A DNA stretch of 64,000 bases from DATAGF01 sp963835685 (GCA_963835685.1 CAWIGI010000012.1:124001-188000); one strand, 5' to 3'. Positions 1-12,441 are shown, numbered from the stretch's first letter. The notes: generated by a model not told the origin, from the letters alone. Made by a program: numbers and translations.

Positions 1-386
1 GCAAGTACGAGGTGACCCTGACCGCGCGGCTGGCGAACGGCCAGGTGCGAAGCGGGACGGGCACGCTCACCGTTCTGCCGGGGCCCGCCGGCGGACCGGC
101 CGCCCGTCTCAGGGTGACCACGATCCTGCCCCGGCGGCTCTCCGCGAAGATCGCCCGCCGCAGGGGCATCGTCGTCCTCATCGGCGCCACCAAGGGCGGC
201 TTCGCCCGCGTCCAGCTCTTCCAGGGCAAGGGGAAGAGGCCGAAGGCAGCCAAGCGGGTGCGCCTGAAGGTGCCGGGGCCGACGAGGGTCGTCCTCAAGA
301 GCGCGAAGCTGAGGAAGGGGCCCTACCGGATCGTGATCCGCGCGGACGCCCGCACCTTCGTGCGCAGGGCCGTCCTCGCCAAGTAG
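1..386 (+). CDS. C-terminal end of a hypothetical protein, 5' truncated by the window edge
   Basis: The frame is open from base 3 to a TAG at 384-386, giving about 127 visible residues. The in-frame GTG at 12 is probably not the real start, because the frame runs unbroken off the left edge and begins inside what looks like a beta-strand repeat (VTLTARLANG..). The visible part has alternating hydrophobic strands and a strongly basic second half rich in K/R, a pattern seen in C-terminal beta-sandwich domains of secreted actinobacterial proteins. No catalytic motif is visible and I do not recognise the family. Its stop directly abuts the convergent smpB stop at 387-389. Confidence 0.55.
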   Translation, partial: KYEVTLTARLANGQVRSGTGTLTVLPGPAGGPAARLRVTTILPRRLSAKIARRRGIVVLIGATKGGFARVQLFQGKGKRPKAAKRVRLKVPGPTRVVLKSAKLRKGPYRIVIRADARTFVRRAVLAK

Positions 387-878
387 CTAGCGGCGGCGCA
401 CGGCCTTCATGGCGCGGTCGGCCTCGCGGCGGGCGTCGCGCTCGGCGATCGTGCGCCGCTTGTCGTAGAGGGTCTTGCCGCGGCCGAGGCCGAGCTCCAG
501 CTTGGCCCGCCCCTCCTTGAAGTACAGGCGCAGCGGGACGAGGGACAGCCCCTTCTCGGCCAGGTCGGAGGCCAGGCGCCGGATCTCGCGCTTGTGCAGC
601 AGGAGCTTCCGGGTCTGGCGGGGGTCGTGGCCGCCGTGGCCGGCGTTGTCGTACTCCGAGATGTGGGCGCCCACCAGCCACGCCTCGCCGCCGCGGATCT
701 GGACGTACGCGTCGGTGATCGTGGCGCCCCGCTCGCGCAGGCCCTTCACCTCGGTGCCCTGCAGCACGATGCCGGCCTCGAGGCGCTCGAGGATCTGGTA
801 CTCGTGGAGGGCGCGGCGGTTACGCGCGACGTCGCGAAAGCGCTCGCCGCCGGCGCCCGCCTTCTTGCGAGGAGACAT
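387..878 (-). CDS. smpB: SsrA-binding protein SmpB
   Basis: 163 aa, normal for SmpB. The protein binds tmRNA and brings it to stalled ribosomes for trans-translation in the cytoplasm. Visible family signatures are the N-terminal NRRALHEY segment, the GTEVKGLR strand, the HISEYDNAG-like loop, RKLLLHKREI, and the basic C-terminal tail (DKRRTIAERDARREADRAMKAVRRR), which is disordered and enters the mRNA channel. The first 59 nt overlap the 3' end of rnr in a different frame, so the two genes are cotranscribed and SmpB translation probably depends on rnr translation. tmRNA itself (ssrA) was not found in the window. Confidence 0.95.
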   Translation of the reverse strand: MSPRKKAGAGGERFRDVARNRRALHEYQILERLEAGIVLQGTEVKGLRERGATITDAYVQIRGGEAWLVGAHISEYDNAGHGGHDPRQTRKLLLHKREIRRLASDLAEKGLSLVPLRLYFKEGRAKLELGLGRGKTLYDKRRTIAERDARREADRAMKAVRRR

Positions 879-2616
879 CGGCGCGCGATGTTAGCGCGGG
901 CTCGAGCTCGACCCGCCCGCGCAGCGGCTCGACCCGCACCACGCGGGCCTCGAGGACGTCGCCAAGGCGGATGCGGCGGCCGGTCGCCGCGCCGACCAGC
1001 GCGACCCCGAGCGGGTCCGCCCGGTAGTGGTCGTCCTCCAGGCGCCGCGACGGGAGGAACCCCGTGAACACCTCGTCGAAGACCGTGAATACGCCGGCGT
1101 CGATCAGGCCCACGACGGTGCACGAGACCGGGGCGTCCCAGCCGCCCGCCGCGAGCCGGTCGCGCAGGAGGAAGGCGGCGCAGATCGCGTCGGCGCGGTG
1201 CTCGACGGCGGCGGCCTCGCGCTCGGTGGCCGACGAGTGGTCGGCGGCCTCGTCGAGCTCGGCGGGGCCGGGGCCGGGATCGCCGATGCCCAGGGCGTCC
1301 AGGAGGCTCCGGTGCACGAGCAGGTCGGGGTAGCGGCGGATCGGCGAGGTGAAGTGCAGGTACGCCGGGCTGGCAAGGCCGGAGTGCCCCGGCTCGGCCG
1401 GCGAGTAGTAGGCCTGGCGCAGCGACCGCAGTACGAGGGGCCACAGCGCACGCCCGTCGACGCCGCGGGCGGCGATGTGGCGGGCCACGGCGCGCGCGGC
1501 CTCGGCGGCGGCGCGCCGGCACTGGGCGGGGCCGAGCTCGCCGCCCGGCAGGGGCGGCGTCGGGACGCCCAGCTCCTCGAGCTGCGCGTAGAGCAGCTCG
1601 ATGCGGCCCGGGGCCGGGTCCTCGTGGTGGCGGAACACCGTCGGCGCCGAGCGCGCGATGAGGTAGCGGGCGACGGCCTCGTTGGCGGCGATCATGCACT
1701 CCTCCACGAGCGAGTGGGCCGGCGTCTGGCCCTCGAGGTGGATCTCGGCGACCCGGTCGCCGTTGAAGCGCACGACCGGCTCGGCCGACTCGGCCTCGAG
1801 CGCCCCGCGCCGCACCCGCCGCTCGCGCAGGGCGGCGGCGATGCCGGCGGCGCGGCGGATGTCGTCCTCCAGGCCGGCGTCGCCCAGCGGCCCACCGGCC
1901 AGGAGCGCGTCAACCTCGGGGTAGGTGAGGCGCCGCTCGGACCGGATCAGCGAGCGCGAGAAGCGCGTCTCGCGGGCGGTCCCGTCGTCGCCGACGACCA
2001 TCTCCACCGTCACCGCGGCCCGGTCGGCGCCGGGGCGCAGGCTGCAGAGGTCCGACGAGAGGCGCTCGGGCAGCATCGGGACCACCGCGCCGGGGACGTA
2101 GACCGAGTTGCCGCGCCGCGCGGCCTCGCGGTCGAGGGCGCCGCCGGCGGGCACGAAGCGCGACACGTCGGCGATGTGGACCCACAGCCGCGTCGCCCCG
2201 CCGCCCTCCGGCGCGACGGCGATCGCGTCGTCGTGGTCCTTGGCGCCCTCGGGATCGATGGTGATGACCCGCTGGCCGCGCAGGTCGCGACGCCCCCGGT
2301 CGGCCGCGACCCCGGAGTCGTCGGCCTCGTCGGCCTCGGCCAGCGCCGCGCGCGGGAACGGCCGGGCGAGGCCCTCGGCGGCGAGCAGCCCGGCCAGCGC
2401 CGCGCGGGGCGAGGCCGCGGGGCCGAGGACCTCGCTCACACGCCCGGCGCGGCCGCGCATGGTCACGACGACCAGGTCGCCCACCTCCGCTCCGCCGCGG
2501 GCCCCCTTGGCCAGCGGGATCCGCGGCCCCGGCTCGAACGCCGGCTGGGCCGCGGCGCCGCGGCCGGCGGGGACCAGCTCGCAGACCAGGACGGCCGACG
2601 GGCCTCCACGGCTCAT
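820..2616 (-). CDS. rnr: RNase R/RNase II family 3'-5' exoribonuclease
   Basis: 598 aa. The RNB catalytic domain spans roughly residues 111-440, with the metal-binding aspartates in IDPEGAKDHDDA (D121, D127, D129, D130) and the HFTSPIRRYPDLLVHR signature. A C-terminal S1-type RNA-binding domain (about 490-575) follows. It is shorter than E. coli RNase R (about 800 aa): the N-terminal helix-turn-helix and at least one cold-shock domain are missing, so the name RNase II would also be defensible. Overlap with smpB supports the RNase R reading, because RNase R degrades non-stop mRNAs released by tmRNA-SmpB. ATG start; 3 nt separate it from the upstream ctpA stop. Confidence 0.9.
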   Translation of the reverse strand: MSRGGPSAVLVCELVPAGRGAAAQPAFEPGPRIPLAKGARGGAEVGDLVVVTMRGRAGRVSEVLGPAASPRAALAGLLAAEGLARPFPRAALAEADEADDSGVAADRGRRDLRGQRVITIDPEGAKDHDDAIAVAPEGGGATRLWVHIADVSRFVPAGGALDREAARRGNSVYVPGAVVPMLPERLSSDLCSLRPGADRAAVTVEMVVGDDGTARETRFSRSLIRSERRLTYPEVDALLAGGPLGDAGLEDDIRRAAGIAAALRERRVRRGALEAESAEPVVRFNGDRVAEIHLEGQTPAHSLVEECMIAANEAVARYLIARSAPTVFRHHEDPAPGRIELLYAQLEELGVPTPPLPGGELGPAQCRRAAAEAARAVARHIAARGVDGRALWPLVLRSLRQAYYSPAEPGHSGLASPAYLHFTSPIRRYPDLLVHRSLLDALGIGDPGPGPAELDEAADHSSATEREAAAVEHRADAICAAFLLRDRLAAGGWDAPVSCTVVGLIDAGVFTVFDEVFTGFLPSRRLEDDHYRADPLGVALVGAATGRRIRLGDVLEARVVRVEPLRGRVELEPALTSRADVSSQEGGRRRRALSRRRA

Positions 2617-2619
2617 CGC

Positions 2620-3819
2620 TCAGGCCGCGGCGGCCGCGAGCGCCAGCCCCCGCTGCAGGGCCTCGTCGCGGCGGGGGGTCGCGGGGTCGTCCACCACCCT
2701 CACGTCGGGCGGCAGGCCCCGCGCGGCCAGGTCGAACCCGTCCGGGGTGAGGTAGCGCGCGGTCGTCAGCTTGAGCGCCCCGCCGTCGCGCAGCGGGCGG
2801 GTGCTCTGCACCAGCGCCTTGCCGAAGGTGCGCTCGCCCACCAGCTCGGCGCGGTCGGCGTCGCGCAACGCCCCGGCCACGATCTCGCTGGCGCTGGCGC
2901 TGCCGCGGTTGACGAGGACGACGAGCGGCAGGTCGCCGGCCGCCGGCGTCCCCTCCGAGCGGAACACGCGCCGCGGGGAGTGCAGCCCCTCGGTGACGAC
3001 CACCTCCGAGCCGTCCGGCAGGAACACCCCCGCGACCCCGACCGCCTCGTTCACGAGGCCGCCGGGATCCCCGCGGAGGTCGAGCACCAGCGACGTGACG
3101 CCCTTCTCGCGCAGCGCCTCGACGGCGTCGCCCAGCGCGTCGGCCGACCCCTTCGTGAACTGCGCGAGGCGCAGGTACCCGACCTCCTCCCCGCGGGCGG
3201 TCTCCACCCGCGAGTCCACGGCCGGCACCCGGATGCGCTCCCGCTCGAGCTCGTACCGGCGGGTCGGGCCACCCGGGGCGGCGATCCCCAGATGCACCGT
3301 CGAGCCCTTGGGGCCGCGGATCTCCGCCACCACCGAGTCGAGCACCCGCCCCGTCACGGGGGTGCCCTCCACCGACACCAGCCGGTCGCCGGCCCGGATG
3401 CCGGCCTCGGCGGCGGGGCTCTCCTCGAACACGCGCGTGATCACGATCGCCTCCCCGCGCTGGGCCACCTGCAGGCCGACGCCGTAGTACTCGCCCTCGT
3501 TGCGCTGTCGCAGGGCCTCGAGCTCGTCGGGGTCCAGGTAGTCGGTGTACGGGTCGCCCAGCGCGTCGATGATGCCCTGGACCGACGACCGCTCGAGCTG
3601 CGTGGCATCGATCGGCTCGTAGTAGTCGTTCTCGAGCACCTCGAGGACCTGGGAGCCGAGGTCCTCCCCGCTGTCGCCCAGCAGGATGCTCCGCAGCGGG
3701 TCGGAGAGGCGCGTCAGCCCCGTGGCCTGGGCGTGGCCGCCCACGACCACTCCGCCCACGAAGGCGGCCAGCACCACCAGGACGGCGGCGACGACGGAGA
3801 GGATCCGGCGCGGGCTCAT
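2620..3819 (-). CDS. ctpA: S41 family C-terminal processing peptidase (CtpA-like)
   Basis: 399 aa. An N-terminal hydrophobic segment (residues 6-28) acts as signal anchor, so the enzyme should face the outside of the membrane. A PDZ domain (about 108-190, with YYGVGLQV and GIRAGDRLVSV) is followed by the peptidase core. The likely Ser/Lys dyad is S309 in NRGSASASEI and K334 in GERTFGKALVQS, with the usual 25-residue spacing. These enzymes trim or degrade envelope proteins after recognising hydrophobic C-termini. It sits between rnr and the ftsEX genes, a common actinobacterial arrangement, and is translated in the same direction with only 3 nt before rnr. Confidence 0.92.
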   Translation of the reverse strand: MSPRRILSVVAAVLVVLAAFVGGVVVGGHAQATGLTRLSDPLRSILLGDSGEDLGSQVLEVLENDYYEPIDATQLERSSVQGIIDALGDPYTDYLDPDELEALRQRNEGEYYGVGLQVAQRGEAIVITRVFEESPAAEAGIRAGDRLVSVEGTPVTGRVLDSVVAEIRGPKGSTVHLGIAAPGGPTRRYELERERIRVPAVDSRVETARGEEVGYLRLAQFTKGSADALGDAVEALREKGVTSLVLDLRGDPGGLVNEAVGVAGVFLPDGSEVVVTEGLHSPRRVFRSEGTPAAGDLPLVVLVNRGSASASEIVAGALRDADRAELVGERTFGKALVQSTRPLRDGGALKLTTARYLTPDGFDLAARGLPPDVRVVDDPATPRRDEALQRGLALAAAAA

Positions 3820-3965
3820 GGTCGTGTGCGGCCGCTCACGGGTCGATCACCGATGATAGACGCGGCCCGCCCGGCCGCCTGCGGGGGCGGTCCGGGGATC
3901 GGCGTAGGCCCCTTAGGTGCTTTTCCCGGCGGCCGGCCCCGGCGCAGCCGGTGCCGCCGGTCCAC

Positions 3966-4021
3966 ATCGGGCCCCGGCCAGGGGCCCGATGGCCTCCGCC
4001 GGGCCCGCAAGAGGCCCGGCG
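3966..4021 (-). terminator. Two tandem GC hairpins after ftsX
   Basis: Two perfect inverted repeats lie just downstream of the ftsX stop. The first is a 9-bp stem at 3997-4005/4013-4021 with a 7-nt loop. The second is a 10-bp stem at 3966-3975/3981-3990 with a 5-nt loop. No T-tract follows on the minus strand. Actinobacterial intrinsic terminators often lack a U-run, so a terminator or 3'-end stabiliser between ftsX and ctpA is plausible but unproven. Confidence 0.5.
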
Positions 4022-4031
4022 CAGGCTGACT

Positions 4032-4928
4032 TCAGACCTTCAGGAAGCGGCGCAGCGTGATTCCGCTGCCGATCGCGCCCACGATCGCTCCGGCGGCGAT
4101 CAGCACCAGGCCGAGCAGCGGGAAGCCGATCGTCGTGGCCTCGTCGCGCTGCAGCGCGCTGTCGGTGCCGTCGATCCACTGGTCCACGACCCCGACCTTG
4201 ACGGCCCACAGCAGGGCGACGGAGAGGACGGCGCCGACCAGGCCGCAGATGATCCCCTCGATCACGAACGGCCAGCGGATGAACCAGTTCGTGGCGCCGA
4301 CCAGCTTCATGACCTCCACCTCGCGGCGGCGGGCGAAGATCGACAGGCGGATCGTGTTGCCGATCAGCAGGATCGACGCCACCAGCAGGATCGTGATCAG
4401 CGCGAGCCCCGCCCACTGGATGAAGCGCGCGACGGTCAGCAGCTTGTCGGTGGTCTCCTTGCCGTACGAGACGCCGAGCTCCGGGTCGATCGGCGGGAGG
4501 TCGTCGATGGCGGCGATGACCTCGTCGGCCTGCTCCGCCGAGCCGGGCTTGATGCGGAAGTTGGCCGGGATCGGGTTCGAGCTGAGGAAGTCGGTGACCG
4601 AGGGGTCCTTGAGCCGCTCGCGCAGCTCCTCGAGCGCCTGGTCCTTGTTGATGTAGGTGAACTCCTGGACCAGCCCCTGCGCCTGGAGCCGCTTCAGCTC
4701 GTCCTGCAGCGCGTTCACCTGGGCGACCTTGGCCGAGTCGGAGATGTAGGCGCGGATGTCCACCCGCTCCTTCTGCGAGTCGACGGTCGACTGCACGTAG
4801 AGGAACGAGGGGATGAAGGCGCCGAGGATGAAGACCGCGATCAGCACGGTCACGGTCGCCGCGATCGAGACCGCGACGTTCGCGCGGATCGAGCGGATGG
4901 CCTCGGCCAGGAAGAAGCGCGGCTTCAC
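4032..4928 (-). CDS. ftsX: Cell division ABC transporter permease FtsX
   Basis: 298 aa, typical length. Topology is that of FtsX: an N-terminal cytoplasmic stretch, TM1 (about residues 18-42), a large extracellular domain (about 45-165) that activates peptidoglycan hydrolases, and three further TM helices (about 166-192, 218-245, 268-290). The coupling segment RRREVEVMKLVGATNWFIRWPF, which contacts FtsE, is clear. FtsEX links ATP hydrolysis inside the cell to septal cell-wall hydrolysis outside. The gene follows ftsE by 6 nt. The M23 endopeptidase gene that often lies after ftsX in actinobacteria is absent; ctpA is there instead. Confidence 0.95.
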   Translation of the reverse strand: MKPRFFLAEAIRSIRANVAVSIAATVTVLIAVFILGAFIPSFLYVQSTVDSQKERVDIRAYISDSAKVAQVNALQDELKRLQAQGLVQEFTYINKDQALEELRERLKDPSVTDFLSSNPIPANFRIKPGSAEQADEVIAAIDDLPPIDPELGVSYGKETTDKLLTVARFIQWAGLALITILLVASILLIGNTIRLSIFARRREVEVMKLVGATNWFIRWPFVIEGIICGLVGAVLSVALLWAVKVGVVDQWIDGTDSALQRDEATTIGFPLLGLVLIAAGAIVGAIGSGITLRRFLKV

Positions 4929-4934
4929 GAGGGG

Positions 4935-5764
4935 CTAGTAGTCGACGCGGGCGTAGCGGCCCTGGCGCTGGTCGCGGACGACCCTGCCGTCCTCGAGCCC
5001 CACGACCCGCATCTGCATCTTGTCGACCATCTCGCGGTCGTGGGTGGCCATGATGACCGTCGTGCCGGTGCGGTTGATGCGGTAGAGCAGCTGCATGATG
5101 CCGATCGAGGTCTCGGGGTCGAGGTTCCCGGTCGGCTCGTCGGCGATCAGCAGGCGCGGGTGGTTGACGAACGCGCGCGCGATCGAGACGCGCTGCTGCT
5201 CGCCGCCCGAGAGCTCGTTCGGGTAGCGGTCGCCCTTGTCGGACAGGCCCACCAGCGTGAGGATCTCCGGCACCTTGCGCCGGGTGTTGCGCGGGTTCTC
5301 GCCGATCACCTGGAGCGCGTAGGCCACGTTGTCGTAGACCGTGCGGCCGGCGAGGAGCTTGAAGTCCTGGAAGACGCAGCCGATCGCGCGCCGCAGGTAG
5401 GGGACCTTCGAGCGGCGCAGCCGGTTCAGGTTGCGCCCCCCACCGTGATCGTGCCCTCGGTGGGGTCGAACTCCTTCAGCAGCAGCCGGATGAACGTCGA
5501 CTTGCCCGAGCCCGAGGGGCCCACCAGGAAGACGAACTCGCCGCTCTCGATCGAGAGGGAGACGTCGTCGAGGCCGAGGACGTTCGGGTCGTAGCGCTTC
5601 GTGACGCCCTGGAAGATGACCATCGGGCCCTCGCCGGGGCGCAGCATCGAGCGCCGGTCGGCGCGCGTGACGGGGACCTCGCGCTCGCTCGGACGATCGC
5701 GGCGACGACCGCGGCTGGGCGGCGTGTCGGGGACCGGGGGTGTCGGGGGCGCGTCGGTGCTCAA
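4935..5764 (-). CDS. ftsE: Cell division ATP-binding protein FtsE (single frameshift)
   Basis: ABC ATPase partner of FtsX. The N-terminal half carries Walker A (GPSGSGKST); the C-terminal half, in another frame, has the Q-loop (CVFQDFKLL), signature (ELSGGEQQRV), Walker B (LLIADEP) and His switch (MATHDRE). The frames meet at a run of six C (plus strand 5436-5441). One extra base there joins ..TITVGG to RNLNRL.. and restores a complete FtsE, so I read this as an assembly indel, not gene decay. The conventional start is the ATG at 5623 (MVIFQGVTKRY, about 229 aa). The frame also extends to a GTG at 5764, adding about 47 residues rich in Pro/Arg that are unusual for FtsE. Confidence 0.88.
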
Positions 5765-5939
5765 GGCGAAGACGGCTGCGGAGGCTCGCGCGACGGGGCC
5801 GGACTGGGCAGGTCTCGGCCACCGGCCGCCGCGAGGCCTCGGCAGGGTAGCGGGTGCCGGAGGCCGGAGTCAATCCAGGCGGGAAATCGCTGCAACGGCG
5901 CGCAATCCATCGCTGCGCACCGCTTCGACGCGACCGCGA

Positions 5940-7119
5940 TCAGTCCTCCGCGGCCCGGTCCGGGGCGGCGCCCGGCCCGCCGGCGGCCTGGGCCCGCCGC
6001 TCCAGCTCGGCGCGCATGAAGGCGTCGAGGTCGCCGTCGAGCACCCCCTGGGCGTTGCCCGTCTCCTGCCCGGTGCGCAGGTCCTTGACCATCGTGTACG
6101 GATGGACCACGTAGGAGCGGATCTGGCTCCCGAAGCCGATGCTCTGGCTCTCGCCGCGGCTCCTGGCCGCCTCGGCCTCGCGTCGCTCGAGCTCGGCCTG
6201 CACGAGGCGGGCCCGCAGCAGGGCCATCGCGGTCGCGCGGTTCTGCGTCTGGGAGCGCTCGTTCTGGCACTGGACGACGATCTTCGTGGGCAGGTGCGTG
6301 ATGCGCACCGCCGAGTCGGTCTTGTTGACGTGCTGCCCCCCGGCACCGCTGGCCCGATAGGTGTCGACCTTCAGGTCCTTGTCGAGGATCTCGACGTCCA
6401 CGGACTCGTCCACGAGGGGCGCGACATCGACCGCGGCGAACGATGTCTGGCGCCGGTTGGCCGCGTCGAACGGGGACAGCCGCACCAGCCGGTGCACGCC
6501 CCGCTCGGCCGACAGCAGCCCGTAGGCGTTCTCGCCGTGCGCGGTGAAGGTCGCCGACTTGATGCCGGCCTCGGCTCCCTCCTGGACCTCCTTGAGGTCG
6601 GTGCGGAGGCCCCGCCGCTCGGCCCAGCGGAGGTACATCCGCAGGAGCATCTCGGCCCAGTCCTGGGCGTCGGTGCCGCCCTCGCCGGCGTTGATCGTCA
6701 CGAGAGCGTCGCCGCCGTCGTGCTCGCCCGAGAACAGGCGGGCCTCCTCAAGGCCGCCGAGGCGGTCCTCGGCGGCGCGGATCCCGTCCGCCAGCTCGGT
6801 GAGCAGGTCGGGGTCGGGCTCGCCGGCGGCGCCCTCCTCGTGCAGCAGCTCGGCCATCTCCGCGAGCGAGGAGACCTCCTCGGTGAGCTGCCGGTAGGCG
6901 CTCAGGCGGCCGGCGGCGGCGGCGTGCTGCGCGGAGACCTTCGCCGCGCGGGCCTGCTCGTCCCAGAAGCCCGGCGCGCCCATCTCGCGCTCGAGCTCGG
7001 CCACCCGGCGCTCGAGGGCCGGCGGGTCAAAGATAGTCGCCCAGGACGCCGGCCCTCTCGCGAAGGCGTGAGGCGCGCTGGACGAGGTCGTCGAGCGAGT
7101 AGGGGGGCTCGGTGGTCAT
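5940..7119 (-). CDS. prfB: Peptide chain release factor 2 with programmed +1 frameshift
   Basis: The start ATG (7119-7117) opens a 30-codon reading frame that ends at an in-frame UGA within TAT CTT TGA C, the canonical RF2 recoding site. Slipping +1 at CTT (skipping the T at 7029) continues as DPPALERRVAELERE.. through to the stop at 5940, about 392 aa in all. RF2 identity is fixed by the SPF anticodon-mimic tripeptide (RLSPFDAANRR) and the GGQ loop (GAGGQHVNKTDS). RF2 reads UGA and UAA, so the frameshift autoregulates its level: scarce RF2 means slow termination and more slippage. The start codon abuts the secA stop with zero spacing. The C-terminal tail is about 20 residues longer than usual and Ala/Pro rich. 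Confidence 0.95.
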
Positions 7120-9738
<2,619 letters not shown>

Positions 9739-9773
9739 GCAGCGGGCTCCCGGGGCGGGGACACGGCCGGCTC

Positions 9774-9779
9774 ATCGTA
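9774..9779 (-). promoter_or_regulatory. Candidate secA -10 box (TACGAT)
   Basis: On the minus strand the hexamer TACGAT lies 35 nt upstream of the secA ATG, leaving room for a short leader with a GGGAG ribosome-binding site. It fits the actinobacterial TANNNT -10 pattern. No convincing TTGACA-like -35 is seen at 16-18 nt. The same hexamer precedes hisC in this window. Confidence 0.4.
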
Positions 9780-9843
9780 GCGCGGAGCCCGCGGGCGCCG
9801 GGGGCCGCACGGAACGGAACCCCAAGGCGTCCGCAGAACGGAA

Positions 9844-9964
9844 CCCGAGGGCACCGAGGCGTCGGACCCGGTCTCGCCCCGCCGAAGGCGGTAAGGCCGG
9901 ATTAGTCCGCATCTGCGCAGATGGCGCGCCCCGGCCGAAGGCCGGAGCTATCTGCGCCGGCGCG
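9844..9964 (-). repeat. Two-hairpin intergenic element, copy A
   Basis: This copy reads on the minus strand, between the hpf stop (10008) and the secA promoter. It starts with the shared CGCGCCGGCG (9964-9955) and ends with the shared tail CCTCGGTGCCCTCGGG (9859-9844). Hairpin 1 has an outer stem GCGCAGAT/ATCTGCGC (9957-9950 with 9922-9915) around an inner CCGGCC-TTC-GGCCGG stem. The constant linker AGATGCGG follows. Hairpin 2 is centred on CCGCC-TTC-GGCGG, with a weaker outer stem than in the other copies. The rest of the 269-bp gap (9739-9843 and 9965-10007) contains a duplicated GGTTCCGTTC motif and the secA promoter, but no gene. Confidence 0.8.
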
Positions 9965-10007
9965 GGAGAGGCCCACCGTGCTCAGCGAGCGGGTCAGAGC
10001 TCGACCC

Positions 10008-10571
10008 TCACTCGGGGCCGATCAGGCCGTAGTTGCCGTCCCGCCGGCGGTAGACGACGTTGACCTCGCCGCCCTCGCTGCGGAAGACGTAGAACTCGTG
10101 GCCGAGCATCTCCATGTTGAGCGCGGCCTCCTCGGCGGTCATGGGCTTCATGTCGAAGCTCTTGCGCCGCATGAGGCGGGGCCGCCCCTCGCCCCCGGCC
10201 GGCAAGTGAAGGGCCTCGTCGCCCGCGCGCGCCGCGGCCTCGTCGGCGGGCCCGCGGCCGCCGTGGGCCTTGCGCCGCTCGCGGTAGCGCCGCGCCTGGC
10301 GCTCGAGCTTGCGGGCCGCCTGGTCGATCGCCGCGTACATGTCCTCCGCGCTCTCCCGCACCCGCAGGACCGGCCCCTTCGTGCGCACCGTCACCTCGGC
10401 GATCTGCGAGCGCTCGATCTTCGGGTTCTTCTCGACGGACAGCTCGAGCTCGACGCTCATGGCGTCGTCCCACGGAGGCATGATGCGGGCGAGCCGCTCC
10501 AGCTTCTGCTCCGCGTGATCGAAGAGGGCGTCGGTGACGGAGGTGTTCCTCCCCTTGACCTGGAGCTGCAC
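10008..10571 (-). CDS. hpf: Long-form ribosome hibernation promoting factor
   Basis: 187 aa, the long HPF type that dimerises 70S ribosomes into inactive 100S particles in stationary phase or stress. The N-terminal S30AE domain (about 1-100: MQLQVKGRNTSVTDAL, SVELELSVEKNP) sits in the mRNA/tRNA channel. A charged linker rich in Arg/Gly follows. The C-terminal dimerisation domain (about 133-187) shows RKSFDMKPMTAEEAALNMEMLGHEFYVF and NVVYRRRDGNYGLI. It lies upstream of secA with element copy A between them, and is 66 nt downstream of comF. The hpf-secA order is widely conserved. Confidence 0.95.
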   Translation of the reverse strand: MQLQVKGRNTSVTDALFDHAEQKLERLARIMPPWDDAMSVELELSVEKNPKIERSQIAEVTVRTKGPVLRVRESAEDMYAAIDQAARKLERQARRYRERRKAHGGRGPADEAAARAGDEALHLPAGGEGRPRLMRRKSFDMKPMTAEEAALNMEMLGHEFYVFRSEGGEVNVVYRRRDGNYGLIGPE

Positions 10572-10637
10572 GGTCGCCCCCTCCCGTCGCGTTCGGTCGC
10601 CTCATCCTAGAACGGGAGGCGGCCTCCGACGAGGGCC

Positions 10638-11315
10638 TCATCGCACCCGCAGTGCCCGGGCGAAGCAGGCCGCGCCCACCGTGCGCGCGCCGCCGGCCCG
10701 CAGGGCCCGGGCGCAGTCGGCGAGGGTGGCGCCGGTCGTGTGGACGTCGTCGACGAGCACGGCGTGCGCCGGCACCGGATCGGCTCCCCTGGGCGCGAAC
10801 GCGCCCGCGGCCTGGCGCGCGCGGGCCGTCGCGGAGGCGCCGCGCTGGGCGGGCTCCTCGCGCACCCGGGCGAGCGAGTCGGCCACCGGGCGCCCCCAGC
10901 GGCGGGCGAGCTCGCGCGCGATCAGCAGGCTCTGGTTGAAGCCCCGCGCGGCGAGCCGCGCCGGCCCCAGCGGCACCGGGACCAGCGCTGCGCCGAGGGG
11001 CGGCGCCGGCACCGCCTCCGCGATCCGCCCGGCGAGGACCGCGGCGAGCGCCCGGCGGCGCCCGTCCTTGAGCGCCGCGACGAGCGCCGGGGCCGCGGCG
11101 GAGTAGGCGACCGCCTGCCGCGCACCCGCGACCCGGCCGCGGCAGCCGGGGCACCGGCCCGCCGGCACAGGGACGGGCGCCCCGCACCCCTCGCAGAGCG
11201 GCGGCTCCAGGGGCTCGAGGGAGCCCAGGCATCCGGCGCAGGCGACCGGCCCGGGCAGGCCGCACCCGGCGCAGGCCGGCGGGAGCAGGAGGTCGAGGAG
11301 GCGTCCGACGGCCAT
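10638..11315 (-). CDS. comF: ComF family phosphoribosyltransferase-like protein
   Basis: 225 aa. The N-terminal part has four CxxC pairs forming zinc-ribbon sites (CAGCG, CAGC, CEGCG, CPGC within residues 15-58). The C-terminal part is a type I phosphoribosyltransferase fold, with PVPLGPARLAARGFNQSLLIARELA and the PRPP-binding motif VLVDDVHTTGATL. ComF proteins are needed for DNA uptake in competent bacteria, but the enzymatic role is unsettled and many non-competent actinobacteria encode one. No other competence gene is seen here. ATG start at 11315. Confidence 0.9.
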   Translation of the reverse strand: MAVGRLLDLLLPPACAGCGLPGPVACAGCLGSLEPLEPPLCEGCGAPVPVPAGRCPGCRGRVAGARQAVAYSAAAPALVAALKDGRRRALAAVLAGRIAEAVPAPPLGAALVPVPLGPARLAARGFNQSLLIARELARRWGRPVADSLARVREEPAQRGASATARARQAAGAFAPRGADPVPAHAVLVDDVHTTGATLADCARALRAGGARTVGAACFARALRVR

Positions 11316-11370
11316 GCCCCAGCGTGGCCGTCGCCCGCGCGCGGGAGGCGCGCCGGGCGTGCCGGGGGGC

Positions 11371-12441
<1,071 letters not shown>

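Noticed and set aside
1027..4029. A 1000-codon open frame on the plus strand
   Set aside because: It is antisense to rnr and ctpA, which have clear motifs. Such long open frames are expected in very GC-rich DNA, and its translation is low-complexity.
5845..5940. A possible fifth copy of the two-hairpin element between ftsE and prfB
   Set aside because: Only GGCGGGAAATC and a short GC palindrome resemble it. The linker AGATGCG and both outer stems are missing.
9781..9850. Protein-coding potential of the repeat copies (all are open in some frames)
   Set aside because: The differences between copies keep base pairing, not codons, and each copy sits in a different gene context.
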